24,186 nt of DNA from positions 52,743-76,928 of the forward strand of contig KN882545.1 in assembly GCA_000934455.1 (NCBI GenBank). Reading direction: 5' to 3'. The stretch is from Apostichopus parvimensis. Its lineage: Eukaryota > Echinodermata > Holothuroidea > Aspidochirotida > Stichopodidae. The notes under the pieces are model-generated. The model searched no databases, was not told where the DNA came from, and saw only the letters and a program-made list of their open reading frames with translations. The position numbers and the translations under genes were made by a program. This document shows positions 1 to 10,369 of the stretch, in pieces. Each line of letters starts with the position of its first letter. Position 1 is the stretch's first letter.

Positions 1-423
1 ACTGGGTTTTTGTTCTAAGGTTGCGCACAAAGATCATAATGTATCCATATTTTTCCTTGTAAATACTATGCTTGGAAAGTGCGCGTGATGCGCGCTTTTT
101 TCCACGTGTGTATGCATGTTGACAAGGAATACTGCGTTGTGACCTTATCACATTGGTTCGTGTTATACACGGTTGCTGACAAAGATAATGATTTATTAGG
201 TACAGAAATATTGCGTAGCTTAGATGCATGCATTCTACAAAGATTACATTCACGCTAGCTTCTGAGCAAACTTCCAGGTCGGTAACGTCATAAATGAGCA
301 TTGCCTATTTGCGGTATTTCATTACGTCTATTTCCGAACTGGGTGCGCTACAGACGGTACATCGCAAAGTAGGTCCTACATTTAAATTTTAAGGGTAATC
401 AATTTGATGAAGGAGGAGGGATA

Positions 424-490
424 CGGTGGGGGGGGGTGGGCAGGCGAAAACATCGCCATCCCCATTTCCATTATCATATATATATATTAT
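424..490. repeat. G-rich run and AT repeat
   Basis: A run GGTGGGGGGGGTGGG at about 425-440 is followed by an (AT)n stretch near 475-488. These are simple sequence with no gene context. Confidence 0.7.
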
Positions 491-509
491 CTCCTTCAAA
501 ACGGAATTG

Positions 510-527
510 AGCTGTTAATTAACAGCT
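510..527. repeat. 18-bp perfect palindrome
   Basis: AGCTGTTAATTAACAGCT reads the same on both strands. It could be a protein binding site or chance; nothing nearby supports a role. Confidence 0.5.
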
Positions 528-1125
528 AGCCGTAATCGCTAGAGATGATAGATAACATCTCACGTATCGACCTATATACATATTCATCCGGAATAACAGT
601 AGGTTATCATCATATACGGCAGGCCATATCGATTAGTGATATTGTTAATAATAGTAATTATAAAGCTTTCAAATGGTCTGTGTCTATTTGTTCTCGCATG
701 CATATCATGCAATATGTAGCTATGGCATTTAAGAGCAAAGTCACGTTTAGGAACGAGGTTGTGACTTCTTATATATGTTGTTGCCCATACATATTGGTAG
801 CCACAGATCGGACAGGCCTCACGATAAGGGTAAGGTGGACAAGGAGGGCATGAGGTCATGCACCTCAAGGGCCCTGTTGTGCTCTGGAAATATGAAGGGA
901 CACGAAATATAATGAAAGGGACCGAACATAAAGATGGAGTGAGAATAGTGCGTTTTGTATTCATAACACACTTGAGGAAAACTTTAGGTAGTAATTCCAG
1001 ATCCTGCTGGTGACATGGTCGTCTCAGAGCACTCCGAGTCGGACCTGGTTCTATATCCGTTTTAAATACCAGGATAAAAGCACGCTGACAATCTTTCTCT
1101 TGCTTAGCCGCAATATAATAATGGT

Positions 1126-1211
1126 TGCTATCTTACATTGGTATTCATATAAATACTTTAGTTATGTATGCTATCTTACATTGGTATTCATATAAATACT
1201 TTAGTTAGGTA
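1126..1211. repeat. Tandem duplication, two 43-bp copies
   Basis: GCTATCTTACATTGGTATTC starts at 1127 and again at 1170 and continues as ATATAAATACTTTAGTTA in both copies, so the period is 43 bp and the copies are nearly identical. No gene is seen nearby. Confidence 0.85.
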
Positions 1212-1626
1212 TAGTGAAACTATATGTACACGTACTCCTTTAACTGTTTCATCTTACATTTAATTACATATATGTTGCTGTTAGATTAACATCGTGCATA
1301 CGCTCATGTGACCATAGCAGTAAAATTTGCGCATTAAAGGTCTTGATAACAGAGTCAATTTCATTAATTCACCATTGAAATATCGGTCAATGGGTCCTTT
1401 TTTAAATTTGTTTTCATGTCATTTATTCACGATTATTATACATGTATATGGTACATCGATTATATTGAGAGTTCCGATAACAACATAGGTATGTCATCTG
1501 AATGATACAAAGGAATTATTAACATAATGCGAAAATTGAATCTGAAATGAGTACTTATTCTTCTCTTCTTATACCGATATATAAATATACATATCCATAA
1601 AAACATACCTTATGTGACTACAAAAC

Positions 1627-1692
1627 TCACGCATACACACACGCAAAAATGTGCATACACATACAAATATACACATACACACACCCACACAC
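1627..1692. repeat. Imperfect CA microsatellite
   Basis: The stretch alternates CACA, CATA and CGCA words over about 65 bp. The minus-strand frame across it (Cys/Val/Tyr/Met-rich) is a simple-repeat artefact. Confidence 0.7.
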
Positions 1693-2635
1693 GCCAACCT
1701 GACTACATAGGTTCCTTTTGCTAAAGCAAGGAACCAAAAATGGCAAATCTAATACATATTGCCTAAACTTCCAGAATGTGATCAAGCAAGTTAGATTGGA
1801 AGAAATATGAAAAAAAACACACATGCACACTTGGATATGGATTATGTCTCTTCATTGTCGGAATATCAGATAAAATTCTTTATTGTGTCATCACTGATAG
1901 GATAATGACTTGAATGTCAAAGACAGTTTATATTCAATTTGTTATTGTTCACTAATAACTAAAATGACAAAATGCCTATTGCAACACATTACAAACTAAA
2001 AACTATAAAAAACACCTTGCAACTTAAACTAGCTACAGTAATGCCTACTGTGTCACTCTCATTGGTAAGTTTGGTTTGAACATTTTTAACTGGAAATAAC
2101 AAAAGATTTTTGATAAAATCATCAAGATAAAAGAAAACCTGATCACTAAAATTATAGTAAATGCAATCAGTATTACATTTAGAGTTGTAAATTTCAGCAA
2201 AAAGTGGTTGGACAGAATGGATAGAAAAAAAACCACCACAAATAATGAGTAAGCCTCATCTTATGTTCATTTGAAGTATCAGTTTTCTCCATCTTGCGAC
2301 TAAATGGAATAACATTTAAAATAAAATAATGGTCTAATGGGAAACTTATGACATGTGGTATGGATATATAGCATATATTGAAATGAATACATATGAAAGT
2401 TACTTAAGACAAATGGAGCTGTGACTGATTGGTCAATAAATAAGATGACAAAAGTTGAGTAAAAGGTTAAAGTCAAGATTAGCTTTAGAATGTCATAAAC
2501 ATATTTGAAAAAAAAAAACATTAAAAAAAACATATCTCTGCTCCTCCTCCAATGGCACACTAACACTTCATTGAGAATTAAAAAAGTACTAATTTGAACA
2601 AAAATATATCTGAATTTGTCTTGTGATTATTATGT

Positions 2636-2790
2636 TTATACTTCTTCACAATGTCCTCCAGAAGTAAATAAACTGATATCTGTGGACCTCTTCTTCCACT
2701 TCTCACTCTCGTTCATGACCTTGGTGCGCACGGTCTTCCGTGGGTACACCTTTGAGAGTTTGGCAATTTTGACAAATGCTTCAGTTTTAT
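2636..2790 (-). CDS. Exon G: end of Myb/SANT-like domain and stop codon
   Basis: The acceptor CTTCCACAG| at 2791 starts 155 bp of coding sequence: 2 bases completing Asn with exon F, 50 codons and TAA at 2638-2636. The peptide begins KTEAFVKIAKLSKVYPRKTV and continues RTKVMNESEKWKKR before a short unstructured end (FTSGGHCEEV). TVRTKVMNE-x-x-KW is the recognition-helix end of the Myb-like module begun in exon F. No AATAAA appears on the minus strand close behind the stop. The nearest copy I found is at 1884-1879, so the 3' UTR may be about 750 bases, or another signal is used. Confidence 0.75.
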
Positions 2791-3137
2791 CTGTGGAAGT
2801 ATAACGAAAAGATACAGATTTAACATTTATTATGTAGGTTTTAAACCTAAGTTTTACGGTGTTCTCATCTGTATTTGCCAAACTCTTCCTGACAAAGGAA
2901 AGTCTTGTTTCCTTTCCAAATAATTAAAGAAGCACTGTATCTAGAAGAAATAATATTGTGTGGGACGCATCAGGTATTCTCTAATTGCATGATAATTACT
3001 CATTTGCATGATGGCAGCTACATATAGACCTATATTTGTATACCAAGGTCATAAATGAAGCAATTTCAACTATGCATGCCATTTAATTTAACTTAAGATT
3101 TGTAAACACATCATCTAACACTTACTTTAACACTTAC

Positions 3138-3233
3138 TTGGAATAGTCTTCGCTAGATGGTAAGTTATAATACTGTGAAAGTGTTTCTTCACTAATTTTG
3201 TGTCACTTTCTGTCCACTTGATGTATGTTCGTT
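3138..3233 (-). CDS. Exon F: first half of Myb/SANT-like domain
   Basis: This 96-bp exon follows a strong acceptor (T-rich tract ending CTTTTGCAG|) and ends at an excellent donor, CCAA|GTAAGTG. It enters and leaves in phase 1. The 31 full codons read RTYIKWTESDTKLVKKHF and then HSIITYHLAKTIP. The KWTE-(S/E)-(D/E)-x-x-(L/A)-V pattern is the opening helix of a Myb/SANT-like module. A comparable RKWT...VKTKV-(F/M)-NE tail closes SET/recombinase-type proteins I recall from other aquatic animals. It could mediate DNA or chromatin binding. The neighbouring frame that runs through this stretch is a shadow. Confidence 0.75.
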
Positions 3234-4008
3234 CTGCAAAAGAAACGAAAAAAAAAACATATCAAATCTTATCCAGCCTGCTTTATCAGTACTAACAGCA
3301 ATTGGATCAAAAACAATAATTAAATGACAAAAGAACTCTGGAAGCAGTTTGGCCAAGTGGACCTTGTGAGGAACCATGAAGAGCTAAGGTGAAAGTTGAA
3401 ACTGAATGAATCTTTTGGTAAAACAATCCATTGATCAATACACTTACTGGATAGGAGACAAAGTAGGAGACAAAGGTTTATACTTTTCACCAAATTAAAG
3501 TTTTCAAGTTCATAATTTCATACAGGTTCAGCCTGGATCCATGTTACACAGGCTAGCCTATGTTTGGCCAAACAGGTTCAGCCTAGGTTCTTAAGCTCCA
3601 ACTGTGATGCCAGTAACCATAGGTCTTATATTGCAGAGAGTAACAAACTGTAAAGTTTGAAAAAAATATTGTGTCCCACAAATTTAATGCATATTTTCTC
3701 GTTTGCAACCCTTTGAAGCTTGTGCCTAAGTTTATCAGTCCAACTCTGGTGGACTTTGGCAGTCGGTTGTATTTTAAATCACCTTATATTCCTGTATTGT
3801 ATACGATAACACCAGATGGTTGCAAATTCAACTCAAAATGCAGCTTTAAGTGACAAAGACCACAAGAAAAGTTTTAAACTGATCAAACTGTACATAAATG
3901 TATGGAGTTATAGACTTCTGGTGTCCTTTTGGAGTAATGCAAATGACTGATGCAGAACTTGACAGCTTCAACTGTTCTCATTGGACTTAGAATTACACCA
4001 GATCTCGC

Positions 4009-4102
4009 AGCGGCTCTTCAACAAAATAAAGTTTTTTATTTAAAGGTCGTTAATGAAGAAATAAAGCCTTTGTAGATTTTTTTGTTAATATAAAGAGCCG
4101 CT
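4009..4102. repeat. Inverted repeat with 75-bp spacer
   Basis: AGCGGCTCTT at 4009-4018 is mirrored by AAGAGCCGCT at 4093-4102. Inside the arms, CAACAAAA faces TTTTTTGTT after a small offset. It resembles a small fold-back element in the E-F intron. Confidence 0.5.
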
Positions 4103-4789
4103 TAGAAATAAAGGCTTTTAACGGTTTCGCTGGAGAGTCTGATAACACCTATCCCGTCAATATGTCAATCGGTCAGACTATCACATTCCATTTCATCTGT
4201 GTATCTGTCGACACCCATGTAATGTATTACTGAATTAACATTTGGAAGACTTCTATTCATGGTATAAGTTGCAAGACAAATGTACGTTTCATACAATCCT
4301 ACCCAACATGAAAGTGCAAGTTAAATGTTCCTACTAGCAAAAATGTGTGGTTGAAAAAAAGGTAACAACTGCTGTATACTGTTTGCCTCTTAGGCATGGT
4401 TGTAAAATCTATATTCACACATATTACTGGGCATTTAGCGATGTTACTACGTTATATATTTTTGCTTTGCTTATCTATAAGATGAATGCAGTTACAGTTG
4501 GCATAAAAGCAAGCCGGGGTTGAAAACAGTTTTGTTTGTAACAGCACTACATGCCATTGACATATTCATACTATATATCTATACTCACTCTTTATGGTTC
4601 TTGCTTTCACTTCTACTGAACGCTTCCTCTTCTTACCTGCATAAAATTAAAAGTAATAATAATATTATAATAATAATGATACTAATAAGCAGCCGTTATT
4701 TTTACGAGCGACCACAACGAGCTTAAGGATTACAACTTACACGTCTGGTGGCTTCCATTTCAACATTATAACTAAAACTTGGAATCTTT

Positions 4790-4925
4790 TCAAGTTTAGA
4801 TCATTAGATCATTTCAGATGGGAAAACCGTACATTGCTTTTGGATGAAAAACCAACCTTACTATATGACCCCCGTCGGGTATCGAACCCGGTACCTCCCG
4901 ATTGCTGAGCCTCATTGCTTCAAAT
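4790..4925 (-). mobile_element. tRNA-derived SINE fragment
   Basis: On the minus strand the segment TGAGGCTCAGCAATCGGGAG, then GTACCGGGTTCGATACCCGA at about 4890-4871, shows a tRNA-type B box (GGTTCGATACC) with an A-box-like block upstream. Such a segment without a foldable full tRNA is typical of a SINE head. The downstream limit of the body is unclear, and I could not find a clean tail or target duplication. It lies in the E-F intron. Confidence 0.45.
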
Positions 4926-5499
4926 ACCAAGTGAAGTTTCTTTGAAGGCATTTCAATCTTTACACACACAAGTCACAAAAAAAGTTGCAACCTATCAATT
5001 CTACATTTGAATCTCAACATTTGCATCCAAATCACAAAGAAATAATGATCCCCTAAGGTGTAACTGTAATTAAGTTCAAGGTCATGAAGATGTGCAAACT
5101 ATTGCTAAAGGATCATACCAATTGCCTTATTGAATTTAGCAACACAATATTTTTTAAATTAATGTTTTCACTGCAAAGTACGTTTCTGTCAGGATTTCTG
5201 TTGGGTTCAAGAATCAATGTGACACTTACACTCACATTACATTACTACAAAACATAACATATACACTTTGTACTCATGAAGGTATTGAAGAAGATCATAT
5301 GTCAAAAGGTCATGTTATCATTTAATTGCTGAAACAATATATACTGGATAAGCTGGCTATCAAAGATGTGAAATCAAGGGCCAAGGAAGGTAAAATAACC
5401 AAGGACATGAAGGTTTATAAAATCAGAATTTGATGTGTGGAGACCAATTATTCAAATGCATTATTCAAAGTTACAAGGGGCAGGGGCATATTTCTGTAC

Positions 5500-5550
5500 C
5501 TGTGCCTCTGTCACGCCTGTTGCCTTCATGATGCTCAACAGCGCATGGCC
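5500..5550 (-). CDS. Possible 51-bp cassette exon between E and F
   Basis: A T-rich tract ending TTTTTTACAG| at 5551 and a donor CACAG|GTACAG at 5499 bound 51 bp (17 codons). Entering and leaving in phase 1, the same as the E/F junction, it would insert PCAVEHHEGNRRDRGT plus split codons without shifting frame. In phase 0 it would instead read GHALLSIMKATGVTEAQ and continue to a stop at 5461. The helical look of the second reading makes it attractive, but it does not splice in frame into exon F. There is no recognised domain. This is a candidate only, based on splice-site quality and length. Confidence 0.3.
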
Positions 5551-5841
5551 CTGTAAAAAAAGACAATAGATTAAATTATATACATTTAGAGTGGGCACAT
5601 CCCTTAACTGCACGGAAAAACGCACAATTACACTGGTAAACAAAAAGTATGGTATTCTTCTTTCACTTTGATGCTAAAATGAACTAGACCTCACAATTTC
5701 TCCGACAACAAATAATTGCAATGCAGTGTAAATAGTGCCCATTTCCATACACCTAACAAGAGTTACAAGACCTGTAGATTCTGTGATTATACACTGCATT
5801 GATGATACTAATATTTAAACAAAACCAAAACCACTACTTAC

Positions 5842-5861
5842 CTGACATATAGGATGTAGGT
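5842..5861 (-). other. Unassigned strong splice donor and short upstream segment
   Basis: The sequence TATGTCAG|GTAAGTAG on the minus strand (donor at 5841/5842) is a near-consensus 5' splice site. The nearest AG upstream (CATGGAG|) would leave a 20-bp exon, which does not keep the frame of the main gene. It could be a decoy, part of an alternative transcript, or an exon of a separate non-coding RNA. Confidence 0.2.
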
Positions 5862-6106
5862 CTCCATGAGAGAACACTTGTGTATTATGAAAGTTTCTCA
5901 TCAGCATTGTGCTTATATTCGATGTAACCAATTGCTAAATCTGAGAACACATTGTAAAGTGGCTAACTATAAATCAAACATTGCCCAACAACTACATGTC
6001 TTCATTTTTGTCTTTAAGTTTGAAACCTTTCAGCTATTTTATTCTGATATCATTGTATTAATATACTGTTGCTTGTAATATGGGGACAGTGTAATATGTA
6101 TCATAC

Positions 6107-6144
6107 CTGAGATATCTGGTTCAGCGTCATCCATTGTATGGTTC
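6107..6144 (-). CDS. Exon E: short acidic linker exon
   Basis: The donor ATCTCAG|GTATGA at 6106 is good. With the acceptor ACCAG| at 6145 the exon is 38 bp and joins the phase-2 donor of exon D (CT+G = Leu), encoding NHTMDDAEPDIS and leaving phase 1. A second acceptor, CTGGCAG| at 6170, would make a 63-bp exon (6169-6107) whose open frame reads HDDLLETRNHTMDDAEPDIS; that form needs a phase-1 entry, which exon D does not obviously provide. In both cases the exit joins exon F as G+AA = Glu, giving DISERTYIKWTE. The piece is acidic, with no recognised domain, and probably a flexible linker between the recombinase-like region and the Myb-like tail. Confidence 0.5.
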
Positions 6145-6408
6145 CTGGTCTCTAGTAAGTCATCATGACCTGCCAGTATATCAGTAAGTTACACATTGGT
6201 AATAACAATAATACACGAACGACAATAAATTTGACAACTATGATGAAAGTCAAGTTGCATCTGGTCTACTGATTTGCAAAAGTTATAGTGACAAACAAAA
6301 TCTGAAATGGATCAAGCATTGATTTTAAAACTGAAACGACTCGCCACTGATACTGAGGAGACATTGTTGACACTAATAATAATTAAAAATCAGATCATTC
6401 GCACCTAC

Positions 6409-8302
6409 AGTATATCAATCTGGTGTAGCTGCCGCTCAACCTCAACAACTTCCACAACAGCAGGTGGTGCCTGGTCTATATTCTCTTTGATGTCTGAAGA
6501 GTATCCCATATGTTTAACATACGACGCTCGCTGAGACAATGGTACATCCATTGATGCATATAAAGTACTGACCCGATGTCGGTTTCTTGTTGCAGTCAGT
6601 CTGGATTTGCTTGACACCTCTGCATCACCACAAATGCCTTTAAGTGCATGCAAACCCGTGACATGATTAGGTGATGGTTGGATGTAAGGGAACACATATC
6701 CATTGCTCTCCAACACACCTGCTGAAGATCTTGCTGCCGAGCTTGTCAGAACCTCAATTGCCTGTATGCAATCAGCTGGGAAAAGGACAGGAACAAGATG
6801 GTTGTTTCCTCTGACTGTCTGGTAAGTAACTTTCAACTTTGTGAGCATGTGTTTCTCTATTTGATCAGTAATTGCATCAGCTTGTGTCTTGTCGCTCGAC
6901 GGATCTGCCATGGCCTCTTTCCATTCTTCAATGGACAGCCTACATGGTTCACCACCATGTCTTGCATTGAATAAAGTAAGCCTCGCTACCACCACATCAC
7001 GTAACCTTTTGAAGTTATACGAGTCCCAAACAATGAGATCATCTTCCATCATGGTTGTTATCACTGACAACATGAAATTCCACAGCTTCTTAACATTGGC
7101 TTTCCTGTTTTGGTCTACTTGGTATTTTGCATCACCAAATAAATAACTGTGGTTTAGTTCCAGAATGGCAACAAACTGGTCTATCTCTTCTGCAGATGTG
7201 TCTTGTCCTTCAACCAAATGGGTGGCCTTTATTATTTTACACAATTTCTTCAACAAGTAGTAAAATTCCAACCTTCAGGCCTGACTTGAGTTCATTACCA
7301 TCTCCTGAATATGCTGAAATTGCTTCTGCCAAACAATTAAAGTTTCCGCTCTGAAACATGTCTCTTGCAGTACCTCTTTCCAGGGGTCCTGTGCTATGTA
7401 TTTTATGTTGCTCCTTGAAGCACTGGTACAAAGAAGCCAGCCGCCTCATACTTGACATGACAAATTTTCGAACTTCCGTCCGAACTTCTGTCTTCTTATC
7501 CTCTTTTTTTCTGCCGTGATCCCACAATCTCTTTCCTATGCCAACAATGACAGGATCACTGCGACAGACTCCACTGACTTCATCCTCTCTGAAACGACGA
7601 AGTATGTCGCGCTGAAATTCGGAGATATTCTGATTCATGGGAGCGACCAATGATACAGGGACAGAACATGCTTGCAAACAGCTATCTTCTTGACAATGGA
7701 CCTTGTGTACTTTGAAAAATTTAGTGGCATAAAACCCCTTACACAAGCCACAGATGACCAATGAGGTTTCAGTGGCAGACCTCCTTTCCATTTCATATTC
7801 TGGGTTGTCGACCTGCATCTGTTATTTGTTGGCATGTAGGATTCCTTCTTTCCTCATCAAGGCAAAAGTTGCCTCCATTTCCTGTTTGGGTAGTTCAAGG
7901 GCCGTTTTCACCTGTTCTTCATCCTTATGGATAAGCTTGATGTGTCTAGTTAGTTTTTCTTTGTAATAGATTCCACAAAAGGGACACTTTCTTGTAGGTT
8001 TCTTGTACCTTGGTGATTGTTTCAATTTACCAGCAATGCCGTTTGCCTCTTTGTTAACAGTTTTTGAAGAAGATGCTTCAGACAGCTGTTGGAAGACCTC
8101 ACTACTGTCCCTATCATCTGACTCACAACTACCTGACACATGTTCCCCAGTAGTACACCTTAATGACTTCAGCCTTTTGTGTCGTGGCAGTTTTAGCATC
8201 CTCTTTCCCTTCCGTTTTATGGCATGAGATCTTCTTTGCGCTATGTCACTTTCATGATTAAGTCTTCATTTTCAGATAATGTGTGAGTTCCTTGGCTTCT
8301 TC
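6409..8302 (-). pseudogene. Exon D: C2H2 and C2HC fingers plus tyrosine-recombinase-like domain, with one stop and two frameshifts
   Basis: The acceptor TTTTCCAG| at 8303 continues exon C in phase 0 (EEAKELTHYLKMK). Then come a C-x2-C-x10-H-x4-H finger (7986-7927), a C2HC finger (7752-7693, CGLCKGFYATKFF) and a recombinase-like region of about 400 residues. In that region, NARHGGEPCRL gives the box I Arg (6962-6960), RHRVSTLYA the box II Arg (6581-6579), and the C-terminal motif MGYSSDIKENIDQAP aligns with the GH-x8-Y motif of tyrosine recombinases. Lesions: a one-base shift between the frames at 8268-8258 (first frame stops at TAA 8260-8258), an in-frame TAA at 7824-7822, and an extra base in the T run at 7265-7262. 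Removing one base at each shift gives the length needed for the phase-2 donor ACT|GTAGGT at 6408. If that donor is not used, the frame stops at TAG 6407-6405. The relationship to tyrosine recombinases rests on motif spacing. Confidence 0.8.
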
Positions 8303-8771
8303 CTGGAAAACAATATGATATTTAATGGATCAATCATCAAATGTTCTGAAGAAATATGTCATTCCAATGTTTGATTGACTACACAATTTTTATCACAGTG
8401 AGAAAGTAGTACATACATAGTAATTTACTACTACCAAGCCATTAAAGGATTGACATTACATACCCTGATAAAAATAGAAAAGACGACTGTAAACAAAACA
8501 AACGTTGTAAGTCGTAACACACCAACACATTAAAGGTTTAGACCATACAGTACAGTTCACTTCCATTCACATAACATGTCACTAAATGTAAATGAATTGA
8601 TACAAGGCATGGTGCTTACAATTATATCCATACCAAATATAAGTTTTTTTCAATTTTCCCATCTTGAAATATCATCTTTCCACTATATTCACGTTTTGAC
8701 CTCTACCGACCCCACAGAACTTTGGCCTCATAATTAAATGCTTCTTGGGCTCAATATATGGCATTAACATG

Positions 8772-9093
8772 TACTGTACAAATCATAGTATCTGTCCATG
8801 TTTAACGTACTGATATATCGTGTTTCCAACCTGGCCAACGCATCGACACACAACTCAACAAACATCATAATGGCACAGTTACACTCCTCATTGAACCAAG
8901 GTTAGTTTGCGATGACTATGAACCAAACTTCACTTACTGTACAATTCATGGTATCTGTCCATGTTTTACTATATCGTGTTTCCAACCTGGCCAACACACC
9001 GACACACAACTCAACACACATCATAATGGCACAGTTACACTCCTCATTGAATCAAGGTTAGTTTGCGATGACTATGAACCAAACTTCACTTAC
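8772..9093. repeat. Tandem duplication, two copies of about 163 bp
   Basis: Copy 1 (8772-8934) and copy 2 (8935-9093) both run from TACTGTACAAWTCATRGTATC through TATATCGTGTTTCCAACCTG and end with AACCAAACTTCACTTAC. They differ by scattered substitutions and one short gap of a few bases, so the duplication is fairly recent. It is intronic (C-D) with no coding sense. Confidence 0.85.
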
Positions 9094-9598
9094 AGATATG
9101 CACACTGTAGGTACAGGGATTTTTGAAGAGTTGGTTGTTGGCATGTGCTGCAAGTTCAAAGCATGGGGTAAAAATTGAGCAGGGCAGGGTGGGCAAAACT
9201 AAGGCACTTGGCCATCTGCCCTATATACTGTGTACAACATTCACAAAGAATAGGCAGTGATACGATCTCATCTTTTACAACTACGCTAGTAAAAGTAGGT
9301 CATACAATGATCGCTACCGGTGTTCGATCAGGACCCAAGCTTTTTTTTACGGGACATAAACTTTTTGGGGGGCTTGCTTTTTTTTCTCTAGTAACATTAC
9401 TGAGTACTGTGCATAGTTTTCCTGTTGAAAATTAATGAAAATCTGTTTTTATACTGTGCACTGAGAAGAAACACCACAGATTGTGCAGATTTGATTATAT
9501 TTACTTTACCATGGAGTTTAATGTATGAAGTAAGAGCACTGAAAAATAATATTCTGAACATATATGCCTTCTTCTTACATGCATGCAAGTGTGAACAA
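9094..9598. other. Intronic sequence without recognised features
   Basis: This part of the C-D intron contains short T and G runs (9340-9390) and no splice-bounded open frame that I could relate to a protein. The same holds for 9787-10183 and for 8303-8771. Confidence 0.5.
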
Positions 9599-9786
9599 GT
9601 AGTAGTATTAGTACTACTATTACTACTACTACTAGTACTACTACTAGTACTACTACTAGTACTACTTTTAGTACTACTAGTACTAATACTACTACTACTA
9701 GTACTACTACTAGTACTAGTACTACTACTAGTACTAAGTACTACTACTAGTACTACTACTACTAGTACTACTACTACTACTACAAC
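9599..9786. repeat. TAG/TAC trinucleotide microsatellite, self-complementary
   Basis: About 190 bp made almost only of ACT, AGT and ATT triplets, in runs of TACTACTAC interrupted by ACTAGTACT. ACTAGT and AGTACT are each palindromic, so both strands can fold on themselves. A long frame through it encodes only Leu/Val runs and is not a gene. It lies in the C-D intron. Confidence 0.9.
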
Positions 9787-10183
9787 AGGTCAGCAGTAGC
9801 AATAACATTGTGCAGTACAGTACCCTCACAGCCACACAATCAAGTCTATTTTACTAATCAAACTTTAACAGTTTACCCCAACACTGTACATTACCTTCTC
9901 TGCTCAGTAAGGGTCTTCAGTAGTTTTTCTGGCAGTGTTTTCTTTTCCCATCTTATCCTGTCAAGAGATAGCAATTTTTTATATTATTTTTTGCAAACCA
10001 TGGCAAACATATTCAGCACTTTTCAAACAATGTTGACAGGTCCCAAGTTCACTATGTCGTACACACAACCACATGATACAGTTGCCAATTTGTATATATC
10101 ACACATTTTATATTGTAAGTACTGTAGGTTAAATGTACTGTCATATAGCTCTCATGTATAAAACAAATGTACTCATAACATAC

Positions 10184-10369
10184 CCTCTCCCTCCATGGCA
10201 GATCACTGAAGCCATAGTCAAACCTCAGCTCGCTTCCCCTTTCTATATCTTTCAATGCAAAGAGGCACAGTTTCGGCACTCCTTCCACAGTAACGACCCT
10301 CATCTTGCAGTTTGCAAAATTTTTGCCATCATTAACCATTCTTCCATATCCGGCATTATCCGCACAAAT
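10184..10369 (-). CDS. Exon C: back half of the SET domain (catalytic pseudoknot)
   Basis: This 186-bp exon, phase 0 at both ends, encodes 62 residues. The acceptor is ATGCTTCAG| at 10370 and the donor GAGAGG|GTATGT at 10183. Visible SET motifs are ICADNAGYGRMVNDG (the slot of GR-(L/M)-(I/V)-NH in KMT5A), NCKMRVVTVEGVPKLCLFAL (the NC-x-(T/K) and GVPHL-like strand), DIERGSEL and RFDYG. The DYG tyrosine (codon 10216-10214) is kept. The residue two before it is Phe rather than Tyr, and the His of the NH motif is Asp (codon 10330-10328). The exon ends FSDLPWRER. With exons A and B it makes a complete SET domain of about 130 residues with no stop or frameshift. Confidence 0.88.

Larger units (their letters stand above)
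1..2635. other. Downstream flank without recognised genes
   Basis: Apart from the simple repeats, the 43-bp duplication and the palindrome listed separately, this segment shows only short, overlapping frames with no domain, splice-site pairing or codon pattern that I could support. It may include the 3' UTR of the minus-strand gene from 2635 down towards 1860, where a minus-strand AATAAA lies at 1884-1879. Confidence 0.5.

Noticed and set aside
584-964. Minus-strand frame of 126 codons, and the plus-strand frame over the same bases
   Set aside because: No domain, no splice context and a random-looking, Cys/Tyr/Ile-rich composition; the two frames overlap and neither is supported.
6889-7354. 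Plus-strand frames opposite exon D
   Set aside because: Shadows of the recombinase-like coding sequence on the other strand; no independent motifs.
7635-7835. Minus-strand frame MPTNNRCRSTTQ... overlapping exon D
   Set aside because: Wrong frame. The C2HC finger and the bases across the TAA at 7822-7824 show that the true frame continues straight through that stop.
9425-9799. Plus-strand frame of 124 codons
   Set aside because: More than half is Leu/Val/Thr runs read from the TAG/TAC microsatellite.
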